Of a stretch of DNA of 11,907 bases, positions 1 to 11,907 are shown piece by piece; the stretch's first letter is position 1; every line of letters starts with the position of its first letter. Both the position numbers and the translations under genes were made by a program. The stretch is taken from NCBI GenBank assembly GCA_026786045.1, contig JAJAYV010000066.1, positions 1-11,907 on the forward strand, written 5' to 3'. Below the pieces are notes generated by a model, which searched no databases, was not told the DNA's origin, and saw only the letters and a program-made list of their open reading frames with translations. This stretch comes from Frankiaceae bacterium. Its GTDB lineage: Bacteria; Actinomycetota; Actinomycetes; Mycobacteriales; SCTD01.

Positions 1-1
1 C

Positions 2-577
2 AGCGACCTGCGCACCGCGCTCGGCGCCGACACCACGTACGCCGTCGTGAAGAACACCCTCACCAAGATCGCGGCCGCTGACGCCGGGATCGAGGGCCTG
101 GACGACCTGCTCGCCGGTCCCACCGCTGTCGCGTTCATCAGCGGCGAGCCGGTCGAGGCCGCCAAGGCGCTGCGCGACTTCGGCCGGGCGCACCCCGCCC
201 TGGTCGTCAAGGGCGGCGTCATGGACGGCAGGTGGCTCTCCCCCGAGGAGGTCAAGAAGCTCGCTGACCTCGAGTCGCGCGAGGTCCTGCTCGGCAAGAT
301 GGCGGGGGCCCTGCTGGCCTCGCTGTCCAACGCCGTCTACCTGTTCAACGCACCGCTCGCGCAGGCTGCCCGCCTCGCGGGTGCGCTGCAGGCCAAGGCC
401 ACCGAGGACCCCTCGATCATCGGTGGCGCCGGCACCCCGGTGCCCGCCGCCGAGGCCCCGGCCGACGAGCAGACCGCTGACGCCGAGGTCGAGGCCCCCG
501 TGGCCGAGGCCGACGCGCCGACCGCCGAGGCCGACCCGGCCGACAGCACCAGCGAGACCAGCGAGCCCACTGCCTGA
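2..577 (+). CDS. rplJ: Ribosomal protein L10 (5' end missing)
   Basis: Large-subunit protein that anchors L7/L12 dimers to 23S rRNA to form the stalk, which recruits translation GTPases. The frame is open from base 2 to the TGA at 575-577, giving 191 residues. The start lies outside the window; by comparison with remembered mycobacterial L10, about 35 N-terminal residues are missing. Family marks visible are TYAVVKNTLTKIA near the left edge, GPTAVAFISGEPVEAAKAL, KGGVMDG, and DLESREVLLGKMAGALL leading into the C-terminal helix that binds L7/L12 (about visible residues 95-135). The odd part is the last ~50 residues (about 142-191), a low-complexity Ala/Glu/Asp/Pro tail absent from typical ~175-residue L10. 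It is followed after 88 bases by rplL in the same direction, the usual L10-L7/L12 pair. Identity is certain; the function of the tail is unknown. Confidence 0.97.
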   Translation, partial: SDLRTALGADTTYAVVKNTLTKIAAADAGIEGLDDLLAGPTAVAFISGEPVEAAKALRDFGRAHPALVVKGGVMDGRWLSPEEVKKLADLESREVLLGKMAGALLASLSNAVYLFNAPLAQAARLAGALQAKATEDPSIIGGAGTPVPAAEAPADEQTADAEVEAPVAEADAPTAEADPADSTSETSEPTA

Positions 578-665
578 CCGGCTCCGGCCGTACCGCACCT
601 CCCCGTACGCACATCCCGCCGCCATGACCTGTCTAGGCGAGCACTGAACAGAAGGAGACGCCACC

Positions 666-1058
666 ATGGCGAAGCTCAGCACCGACGAGCTCCTTGAGGC
701 CTTCAAGGAGATGACCCTGATCGAGCTCAGCGAGTTCGTGAAGCAGTTCGAGGACACCTTCGGCGTCACCGCCGCCCCGCCGGTCGCCGCTGCGGCCGCC
801 CCGGCCGCCGGTGGTGCTGGTGGTGGCGAGGCCGCCGCCGCCGAGCAGGACGAGTTCGACGTCATCCTCGAGGCTGCCGGCGACAAGAAGATCCAGGTCA
901 TCAAGGAGGTCCGCAGCATCACGAGCCTGGGCCTCAAGGAGGCCAAGGACCTCGTCGACGGCGCCCCGAAGGCCGTCCTCGAGAAGGTCGACAAGGCCGC
1001 GGCCGAGAAGGCCAAGGCGGCGCTCGAGGGCGCCGGCGCTACGGTCACCGTCAAGTAG
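666..1058 (+). CDS. rplL: Ribosomal protein L7/L12
   Basis: Stalk protein present as several dimers on L10; its C-terminal domain contacts EF-Tu, EF-G, IF2 and release factors. It has 130 residues, the normal length. Residues 1-35 are the N-terminal dimerisation and L10-binding helices (KLSTDELLEAFKEMTLIEL). Residues 36-60 are an Ala/Gly/Pro-rich flexible hinge. Residues 61-130 are the conserved C-terminal domain, with KIQVIKEVRSITSLGLKEAK forming the factor-binding helices and GATVTVK at the end. The ATG start is fixed by a strong Shine-Dalgarno GAAGGAGA at 651-658, seven bases upstream. The stop is TAG. A large hairpin begins 37 bases after the stop, so this gene probably ends one transcript population while some polymerase reads on into rpoB. 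Confidence 0.98.
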   Translation: MAKLSTDELLEAFKEMTLIELSEFVKQFEDTFGVTAAPPVAAAAAPAAGGAGGGEAAAAEQDEFDVILEAAGDKKIQVIKEVRSITSLGLKEAKDLVDGAPKAVLEKVDKAAAEKAKAALEGAGATVTVK

Positions 1059-1095
1059 TCCTGCACTGCCCCCGGCTCCGGCCGGGTCGAACGTC

Positions 1096-1133
1096 CGAGA
1101 GGGGCGGTCCGCTGCGGCGGGCCGTCCCTCTCG
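1096..1133 (+). terminator. Strong hairpin after rplL: partial terminator/attenuator
   Basis: Bases 1096-1112 pair with 1117-1133 over 17 consecutive positions, two of them G-U wobbles, around a TGCG loop. No T-run follows, as is common for GC-rich actinobacterial terminators. The rplL-rpoB junction is the known site of attenuation in Escherichia coli, which sets the lower level of polymerase subunits relative to ribosomal proteins. The position fits the same role here, but partial read-through is inferred. Confidence 0.8.
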
Positions 1134-1334
1134 TCGTACGTCCCGGCCCGGTCGTTGGTCGGTTCCGGTCTGGCCGTCCCGCGTCCGGGACCGCGTCGTT
1201 GTGCTGGGTGTCACCGGTGCACGTGCGCACCGGCGTCTCCGCGAACCGCCATCACCCGCAGGTCAGGTTGGCTGGTGGAGGCCGTCGAGCGGCTCTGACC
1301 GCCGGCGCCGCGTCCCCAGGTCGGGCCGAGGTGC

Positions 1335-1363
1335 TTGACGTCTCGGGCAGCGTTCGTCACCCT
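1335..1363 (+). promoter_or_regulatory. Possible weak upstream rpoB promoter
   Basis: TTGACG (1335-1340) is followed after 17 bases by CACCCT (1358-1363). The -35 is close to consensus; the -10 keeps only the A at position 2 and the T at position 6. It could be a second rpoB start, but such matches also occur by chance. Confidence 0.3.
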
Positions 1364-1389
1364 GTGCAGCACGTGAGGAACGCAGGCGC

Positions 1390-1407
1390 GCGGGGTGCAG
1401 ACCCCGC
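1390..1407. repeat. Perfect palindrome abutting the rpoB promoter
   Basis: GCGGGGT (1390-1396) and ACCCCGC (1401-1407) form a perfect 7-bp inverted repeat with a GCAG centre. It ends one base before the -35 box at 1409. It could be a regulator site or a small hairpin separating read-through transcripts from the promoter. The sequence alone does not decide. Confidence 0.5.
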
Positions 1408-1408
1408 C

Positions 1409-1437
1409 TCGACAGGCAGGTAGCCGACGGCTACACT
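1409..1437 (+). promoter_or_regulatory. Main rpoB promoter, sigma-70 type
   Basis: TCGACA (1409-1414, five of six matches to TTGACA) is separated by exactly 17 bases from TACACT (1432-1437), which fits the actinobacterial TANNNT -10. The start point should fall near 1444, giving a leader of about 120 bases before the TTG of rpoB. This is the best match in the spacer, and the principal sigma factor (HrdB/SigA) is the expected user. Confidence 0.8.
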
Positions 1438-1440
1438 GCA

Positions 1441-1550
1441 TCTTTGCGCTGCCTCCCGTCATATAGCTGCTCGGACCGGATGTCCTGAGCGGTCGGTCGT
1501 GTGTGCGTGCGCCAGCCTGATGCGTCGGAGCAGCCGCGTTGCTCGTCGCC
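1441..1550 (+). promoter_or_regulatory. rpoB 5' leader with possible conserved motif and hairpin
   Basis: Right after the -10 box lies TCTTTGCGCTGCC (1441-1453), then a short AT-rich patch and AGCTGC. As far as I remember, very similar words lie just downstream of rpoB promoters in other actinomycetes, suggesting a conserved initially transcribed element; I cannot check this here. A hairpin follows: bases 1466-1476 pair with 1482-1493 over 11 positions, with one bulged T at 1486 and a five-base loop. Part of it (GACCG, 1474-1478) could instead pair with CGGTC (1490-1494). No known riboswitch class is recognised. Confidence 0.45.
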
Positions 1551-1557
1551 GGAAGGA
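1551..1557 (+). promoter_or_regulatory. Ribosome binding site that fixes the rpoB start
   Basis: GGAAGGA lies eight bases before the TTG at 1566. An in-frame TTG at 1539, with GGAG at 1527-1530, is an alternative that would add nine residues. The 1566 start is preferred because GGAAGGA followed by TTGGC closely resembles what I remember of the mycobacterial rpoB start, and because conserved sequence begins after it. Confidence 0.75.
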
Positions 1558-1565
1558 CCTCTCTG

Positions 1566-5015
<3,450 letters not shown>

Positions 5016-5024
5016 CTCCCGGAC

Positions 5025-5060
5025 CCGGGGCTGCTGCCGCCAGTGGCGCGGCAGTCCCGG
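5025..5060 (+). other. Hairpin in the rpoB-rpoC spacer
   Basis: Two stacked stems can form: CCGGGG (5025-5030) with TCCCGG (5055-5060), and CTGCCGC (5034-5040) with GCGGCAG (5048-5054). They are separated by a three-base bulge on the left side and close a seven-base loop. This makes 13 pairs including one G-U. There is no T-run, and rpoC must be made with rpoB, so a processing or stability element is more likely than a full terminator. That role is inferred. Confidence 0.5.
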
Positions 5061-5108
5061 ACGCCCGGCCCCCCTGTCTTTCGCACCACCCTGTAGAGAG
5101 AAGGCACC

Positions 5109-8975
<3,867 letters not shown>

Positions 8976-8993
8976 TCCTCCCGCATCGCTCGC

Positions 8994-9024
8994 CGGCCGC
9001 TCCTCCCTCGTGGAGGAGCGGCCG
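8994..9024 (+). terminator. Terminator of the rpoB-rpoC unit
   Basis: Bases 8994-9006 pair perfectly with 9012-9024 (13 bp) around the loop CTCGT. It begins 18 bases after the rpoC stop. There is no T-run, as is usual for GC-rich actinomycete terminators. The stem ends only 16 bases before the -10 box of the next gene. Confidence 0.85.
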
Positions 9025-9040
9025 TCGGCGTTCCCGGGCC

Positions 9041-9046
9041 TAGGCT
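9041..9046 (+). promoter_or_regulatory. -10 box for a leaderless transcript
   Basis: TAGGCT fits TANNNT and ends six bases before the ATG at 9053. Transcription would therefore begin at or next to the start codon. There is no Shine-Dalgarno sequence between the two, which supports leaderless translation, common in actinomycetes. No clear -35 is visible; its expected place falls in the right arm of the rpoC terminator. Confidence 0.6.
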
Positions 9047-9052
9047 GGGACC

Positions 9053-9364
9053 ATGAGCTCGGGGCAGGCGCCGTCGTACGGCTACGGCTACGGTGCGCCG
9101 GCGCCGAAGACCGAGACCAAGGCGGTCGTGGCGGTGGTGCTGGCGGTGCTGGCCTGGACGCCCACGGTGCCGTTCATCGGAGCGATCGCCGCGCTGTTCG
9201 TCGCCCGCGCGGCGCGCCGCGACATCGAGGCCAGCGGGGGAGCGCTCACCGGGCTGTCGATGTGCACCTGGGCCGTGGTGCTGTCGTGGGTGCACCTGGC
9301 ATTCCTCGCCCTGCTGCTGCCCGTGCTGTTCCTGCTGTTCCTGCTGCCCTTCAGCTTCTCGTAG
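9053..9364 (+). CDS. Small two-helix membrane protein, DUF4190-like
   Basis: Protein of 103 residues with no known activity. Residues 1-20 are a Ser/Gly/Tyr/Pro-rich, presumably cytoplasmic head (SYGYGYGAPAP). A hydrophobic segment at about 23-50 is followed by ARAARRDIEASGGALTGL, then a second long hydrophobic segment at about 68-101 that runs to the end. The layout of two helices joined by a short Ala/Arg loop with a Gly-rich turn resembles DUF4190-type actinobacterial membrane proteins; this is a resemblance, not a firm assignment. The ATG start is chosen because TAGGCT lies six bases upstream and no ribosome binding site is present. The last 14 bases overlap the 3' end of the convergent mug gene. 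Its own promoter, placed after the rpoC terminator, suggests expression separate from polymerase. Confidence 0.75.
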   Translation: MSSGQAPSYGYGYGAPAPKTETKAVVAVVLAVLAWTPTVPFIGAIAALFVARAARRDIEASGGALTGLSMCTWAVVLSWVHLAFLALLLPVLFLLFLLPFSFS

Positions 9365-9920
9365 CCGCCTGCCGCAGTTCGCCGTACGCCTCGGCCAGCC
9401 GGGGGAGCTGCCAGCTTGCGTTAAGACCGCTCGGGTTCGGCAGCAGCCACACCCGCGACGGGCCGATCGTGCGGTCCTGCGGGCCGACGGCGGCCTTCCG
9501 CTCGCCCGTCGCGACGCGGTAGGACGACAGCCCGAGGAACGCGACCCACCGCGGCCGGTGCTGCTCGGCCAGGGCCGCCAACCGCGGCAGGCCTTCGCGC
9601 AGCTCGTCGTCGTGGAGCTCGTCGGCGCGGGCGGTGGCGCGCATGACCAGGTTGGTGATGCCGAGCCCGGCGGACAGCACCTCGCCGGTCTCGTGCGGCG
9701 CAAGCCGCCGGTCGGTCCAGCCCGAGGCGTGCAGGGCCGGCCACAGCCGATTGCCGGGGGTGGCGAAGTGCAGGCCGACGGCGCCCGACCACAGCGACGG
9801 GTTGATCCCGCACAGCAGTACCGCCAGCCCCGGCCGGACCAGGTCGGGGACGACCTTCCCGTACGCGGCCTGCAGCTCGTCCTTGGTCGGCCGCGGCGGC
9901 GGGGAGGGGGGAGGCGTCAC
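9351..9920 (-). CDS. mug: G/U mismatch-specific uracil-DNA glycosylase, Mug/TDG family
   Basis: Base-excision repair enzyme that removes uracil or thymine opposite guanine, the products of cytosine or 5-methylcytosine deamination. It has 189 residues. Motif A is GINPS at 38-42, with N40 matching the catalytic Asn of E. coli Mug (N18). HFATPGNRLWPALHASGWT (51-69) matches the family's conserved block. ITNLVMRATARADEL follows at about 88-102, then WVAFLG (125-130), and motif B NPSGLNA at 162-168, the loop that inserts into DNA. The first ~12 residues are Pro-rich and not conserved. The GTG start at 9920 is the first plausible one before the conserved part; no Shine-Dalgarno sequence precedes it. 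It stands alone on the minus strand between two housekeeping operons and overlaps the neighbouring membrane-protein gene by 14 bases tail to tail. Confidence 0.92.
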   Translation of the reverse strand: MTPPPSPPPRPTKDELQAAYGKVVPDLVRPGLAVLLCGINPSLWSGAVGLHFATPGNRLWPALHASGWTDRRLAPHETGEVLSAGLGITNLVMRATARADELHDDELREGLPRLAALAEQHRPRWVAFLGLSSYRVATGERKAAVGPQDRTIGPSRVWLLPNPSGLNASWQLPRLAEAYGELRQAATRS

Positions 9921-9927
9921 GCAGGCG

Positions 9928-9933
9928 AGTCTG
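9928..9933 (-). promoter_or_regulatory. Possible -10 box of mug
   Basis: Read on the minus strand, CAGACT ends seven bases before the GTG start of mug. It matches TANNNT except for C at the first base. Together with the lack of a ribosome binding site this suggests a leaderless transcript, but no -35 is clear. Confidence 0.35.
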
Positions 9934-9953
9934 CCCGGGGCCGTCGCCGCGAC

Positions 9954-9978
9954 GCCGCTCCTCCACCACGGGAGCGGC
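9954..9978. repeat. Inverted repeat upstream of mug
   Basis: Bases 9954-9962 pair with 9970-9978 over nine positions (one G-T) around the loop CCACCAC. It covers the expected -35 zone of mug and has no gene ending next to it, so a regulator site is as likely as a terminator. Low certainty. Confidence 0.35.
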
Positions 9979-10000
9979 TGCCGGCGGGCGCCGTCGGTAG

Positions 10001-10017
10001 TGTTACCGCGAGTAACA
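10001..10017. promoter_or_regulatory. Operator-like palindrome TGTTAC-5-GTAACA
   Basis: TGTTAC (10001-10006) and GTAACA (10012-10017) are perfect inverted half-sites around CGCGA. The half-sites are AT-rich in very GC-rich DNA, and their length and spacing suit a dimeric regulator such as a TetR-family protein. It lies 80 bases upstream of mug and 97 bases before the rpsL -35 box. A TANNNT word on the plus strand (TAGTGT, 9998-10003) overlaps the left half-site. No regulator gene is in the window, so the binder is unknown. Confidence 0.5.
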
Positions 10018-10113
10018 GCGATCCGCGAGGGTGGTGTCCGTCACTCGCCACCACCATCGTCGGGGTCAGAGCCTGCGTGTCGGTGCGACAGCGGCGTTCG
10101 GAGGGCTCCGGCT

Positions 10114-10142
10114 TTGACCCTGCCCCGGGCGACAGGTACTGT
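10114..10142 (+). promoter_or_regulatory. Promoter of the str operon (rpsL), sigma-70 type
   Basis: TTGACC (10114-10119, five of six) is followed after exactly 17 bases by TACTGT (10137-10142), matching TANNNT. Transcription should begin near 10149, giving a leader of about 220 bases before rpsL. This is the best promoter match in the spacer and is of the kind used by the principal sigma factor. Confidence 0.8.
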
Positions 10143-10299
10143 TCCTCCTCGTGCCTGGGGCGACCCGGGCGGCAGCGCGCCCTTCGCCAGGACGATCACG
10201 CACAGCGTCCGCCTCCGAGGCGCCGCTCGGCCAGCACAGAACGCCCAGCACGAACTTGCACTCCCTGCCCGCACTTCGACAGCTGCGGACAGCGCCGGA

Positions 10300-10314
10300 C
10301 GGGTGACACACCCG
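10300..10314 (+). other. Hairpin in the rpsL leader
   Basis: CGGGTG (10300-10305) and CACCCG (10309-10314) pair perfectly around ACA. A second 7-bp stem (10320-10326 with 10340-10346, one G-U pair) follows. Neither covers the rpsL ribosome binding site at 10363-10368. A role in transcript stability or autoregulation is only a guess. Confidence 0.4.
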
Positions 10315-10372
10315 ACCGCGTGGGGCGCAGGACAGGACGGTCCCACCCCGAGAAGGACGAGCAGGAGACGCT

Positions 10373-10747
10373 TTGCCCACGATCCAGCAGCTGGTCCGCA
10401 AGGGCCGGCAGGACAAGGTCGAGAAGACCAAGACGCCGGCCCTCAAGGCGAGCCCGCAGCGTCGTGGTGTCTGCACCCGCGTCTACACGACCACCCCGAA
10501 GAAGCCGAACTCCGCCCTGCGCAAGGTCGCCCGCGTGCGCCTGACAAGCGGTGTCGAGGTCACGGCCTACATCCCGGGCGTCGGCCACAACCTGCAGGAG
10601 CACTCCATCGTGCTCGTCCGTGGTGGTCGCGTGAAGGACCTGCCCGGCGTCCGCTACAAGATCATCCGCGGTTCGCTCGACACCCAGGGCGTCCGCAACC
10701 GCAAGCAGGCTCGCAGCAAGTACGGCGCCAAGAAGGAGAAGAGCTAG
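10373..10747 (+). CDS. rpsL: Ribosomal protein S12
   Basis: Small-subunit protein at the decoding centre that controls accuracy and is the site of streptomycin resistance. It has 124 residues, the standard length. The TTG start is followed by PTIQQLVRKGR, the conserved N-terminus, and has AGGAGA (10363-10368) upstream. KASPQRRGVCTRVYTTTPKK lies at about 25-44, and GRVKDLPGVRYKIIRG covers the second conserved block. K43 and K88, the main streptomycin-resistance positions, are the sensitive type, and D89, the residue methylthiolated in some bacteria, is present. The last codons are Lys-rich and contain the ribosome binding site of rpsG. It is the first gene of the str operon, with its own promoter and a long leader. 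Its stop codon TAG shares its G with the GTG start of rpsG. Confidence 0.99.
   Translation: MPTIQQLVRKGRQDKVEKTKTPALKASPQRRGVCTRVYTTTPKKPNSALRKVARVRLTSGVEVTAYIPGVGHNLQEHSIVLVRGGRVKDLPGVRYKIIRGSLDTQGVRNRKQARSKYGAKKEKS
10733..10739 (+). promoter_or_regulatory. rpsG ribosome binding site inside rpsL
   Basis: AAGGAGA within the last codons of rpsL lies seven bases before the GTG of rpsG at 10747. It decides this start over much longer upstream extensions of the same frame, and together with the TAGTG overlap it suggests translational coupling. Confidence 0.85.
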
Positions 10748-11217
10748 TGCCTCGCAAGGGTCCCGCCCCGAAGCACCCGGTCGTCACCGACCCGGTCTAC
10801 GGCTCTCCGCTGGTCACCAGCCTCATCAACAAGGTGCTGGTCGGCGGCAAGCGCTCCGTCGCCGAGCGCATTGTCTACGGCGCCCTCGAGGGCTGCCGCG
10901 CGAAGAGCGACACCGACCCGGTGATCACGCTCAAGCGCGCGCTCGACAACGTCAAGCCGACCCTCGAGGTCCGCAGCCGCCGCGTCGGTGGCGCCACCTA
11001 CCAGGTGCCGATCGAGGTGCGCGCCGGTCGCTCGACGACCCTCGCGCTGCGCTGGCTCATCCAGTACTCCCGCGCCCGTCGCGAGAAGACGATGACCGAG
11101 CGCCTCATGAACGAGCTGCTCGACGCGAGCAACGGCCTCGGCGCGAGCGTCAAGCGCCGTGAGGACACGCACAAGATGGCCGAGTCGAACAAGGCCTTCG
11201 CGCACTACCGCTGGTAG
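10747..11217 (+). CDS. rpsG: Ribosomal protein S7
   Basis: Primary 16S rRNA-binding protein that starts assembly of the small-subunit head and lines the E site. It has 156 residues, normal for actinobacteria. The GTG start gives PRKGPAPKHPVVTDPVYGS, the family N-terminus. The conserved blocks KVLVGGKRSVAERIVYGAL, ALDNVKPTLEVRSRRVGGATYQVP, and RWLIQYSRARREKTMTERL are present. It ends in the usual NKAFAHYRW. The frame stays open far upstream to 9634, but that part lies under mug and rpsL in other frames and is not coding. The TAGTG junction with rpsL and the in-gene ribosome binding site suggest coupled translation. In E. coli S7 represses the str operon by binding its mRNA; nothing here shows whether that happens in this organism. 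Confidence 0.98.
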   Translation: MPRKGPAPKHPVVTDPVYGSPLVTSLINKVLVGGKRSVAERIVYGALEGCRAKSDTDPVITLKRALDNVKPTLEVRSRRVGGATYQVPIEVRAGRSTTLALRWLIQYSRARREKTMTERLMNELLDASNGLGASVKRREDTHKMAESNKAFAHYRW

Positions 11218-11287
11218 TCCTCAACGCGCCGGCGATCCCGGCACCGAGACAGGCACGTCCGCAGACCCCGGGAAAAGAGACACTGCA

Positions 11288-11907
<620 letters not shown>

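Larger units (their letters stand above)
1059..1565 (+). other. 507-base control region between rplL and rpoB
   Basis: I see no convincing protein gene here. In order it holds: a 17-bp hairpin (1096-1133); a 7-bp inverted repeat CCGGTGC/GCACCGG with a 6-base loop (1214-1233); a weak promoter-like pair (1335-1363); a 7-bp palindrome (1390-1407); a strong promoter (1409-1437); and a transcribed leader of about 120 bases with a bulged hairpin, ending in the rpoB ribosome binding site (1551-1557). This arrangement lets rpoB-rpoC be made both by read-through from the ribosomal protein genes and from a promoter of their own. Confidence 0.7.
9921..10372 (+). other. 452-base spacer between mug and rpsL
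   Basis: No protein gene is supported here. It holds, from left: the likely start region of mug; a 9-bp hairpin (9954-9978); the palindrome 10001-10017; a 7-bp inverted repeat GGTGGTG/CACCACC (10030-10055); the rpsL promoter (10114-10142); and a leader of about 220 bases with small hairpins at 10210-10222 and 10300-10314, and a 7-bp stem 10320-10326/10340-10346. The open frames in it lack ribosome binding sites and family features. Confidence 0.65.

Noticed and set aside
589..609. CGTAC/GTACG inverted repeat between rplJ and rplL
   Set aside because: Only five pairs with an 11-base loop; expected by chance in DNA of this composition.
1539..1565. Upstream TTG start for rpoB adding nine residues
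   Set aside because: A GGAG is suitably placed, but the stronger GGAAGGA before TTG at 1566 and the pattern remembered for mycobacterial rpoB favour the later start. Not fully excluded.
10041..10346. Minus-strand frame of 101 codons in the mug-rpsL spacer
   Set aside because: It lies across the rpsL promoter and leader, has no clear ribosome binding site, and its composition is that of random GC-rich frames.
9093..10544. A 483-codon plus-strand open frame across the membrane protein, mug and rpsL
   Set aside because: It is rich in Arg/Pro/Ala, has no family motifs, and overlaps well-supported genes in other frames; a product of high GC content.
9634..10746. Long 5' extension of the rpsG reading frame, giving a 527-residue protein
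   Set aside because: It would run through mug on the other strand and over rpsL in another frame. S7 homology begins exactly at the GTG at 10747, which has its own ribosome binding site.

Overview
The window is a stretch of core chromosome from a high-GC actinomycete. The evidence is strong G/C preference at third codon positions, the gene order rplJ-rplL-rpoB-rpoC followed by rpsL-rpsG-fusA, RpoB and RpoC sequences of the actinobacterial type (for example the RpoB start SFAKIREPLEVPNLL), TTG/GTG starts on most core genes, and TANNNT -10 boxes placed directly ahead of start codons. From memory, RpoC looks more like the Streptomyces/Nocardioides type than the mycobacterial type. I cannot name a genus.

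Layout. Bases 2-577 are the 3' part of rplJ (ribosomal protein L10), with an unusually long acidic tail, and 666-1058 are rplL (L7/L12). A 507-base spacer follows. It holds a strong 17-bp hairpin (partial terminator/attenuator), a possible weak promoter, a small perfect palindrome, a good sigma-70-type promoter (TCGACA-17-TACACT) and a ~120-nt leader. Then come rpoB (1566-5015, TTG start) and rpoC (5109-8975, GTG start), separated by a 93-base spacer with a hairpin. A 13-bp hairpin at 8994-9024 closes the unit.

Between the RNA polymerase unit and the str operon sit two accessory genes in convergent orientation that overlap at their 3' ends: a 103-residue two-helix membrane protein (9053-9364, +) and a Mug/TDG-family mismatch uracil-DNA glycosylase (9351-9920, -). 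Both may be expressed from leaderless or near-leaderless transcripts. A 452-base spacer (9921-10372) holds a 17-base operator-like palindrome, a good promoter (TTGACC-17-TACTGT) and a leader of about 220 nt. Then come rpsL (10373-10747), rpsG (10747-11217, sharing one base with rpsL) and the first 206 codons of fusA (11288 to the window end).

How they work together: L10 and L7/L12 form the ribosomal stalk that recruits translation GTPases such as the EF-G encoded by fusA. RpoB and RpoC form the RNA polymerase active site. S12 and S7 are small-subunit proteins. The window therefore encodes much of the growth-rate-controlled transcription and translation machinery, with its control signals concentrated in three spacers.

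I see no mobile element, CRISPR array, tRNA, rRNA or obvious undescribed system. The parts most worth a second look are the rpoB leader, the palindrome ahead of rpsL, the L10 tail, and the overlapping convergent pair containing mug.
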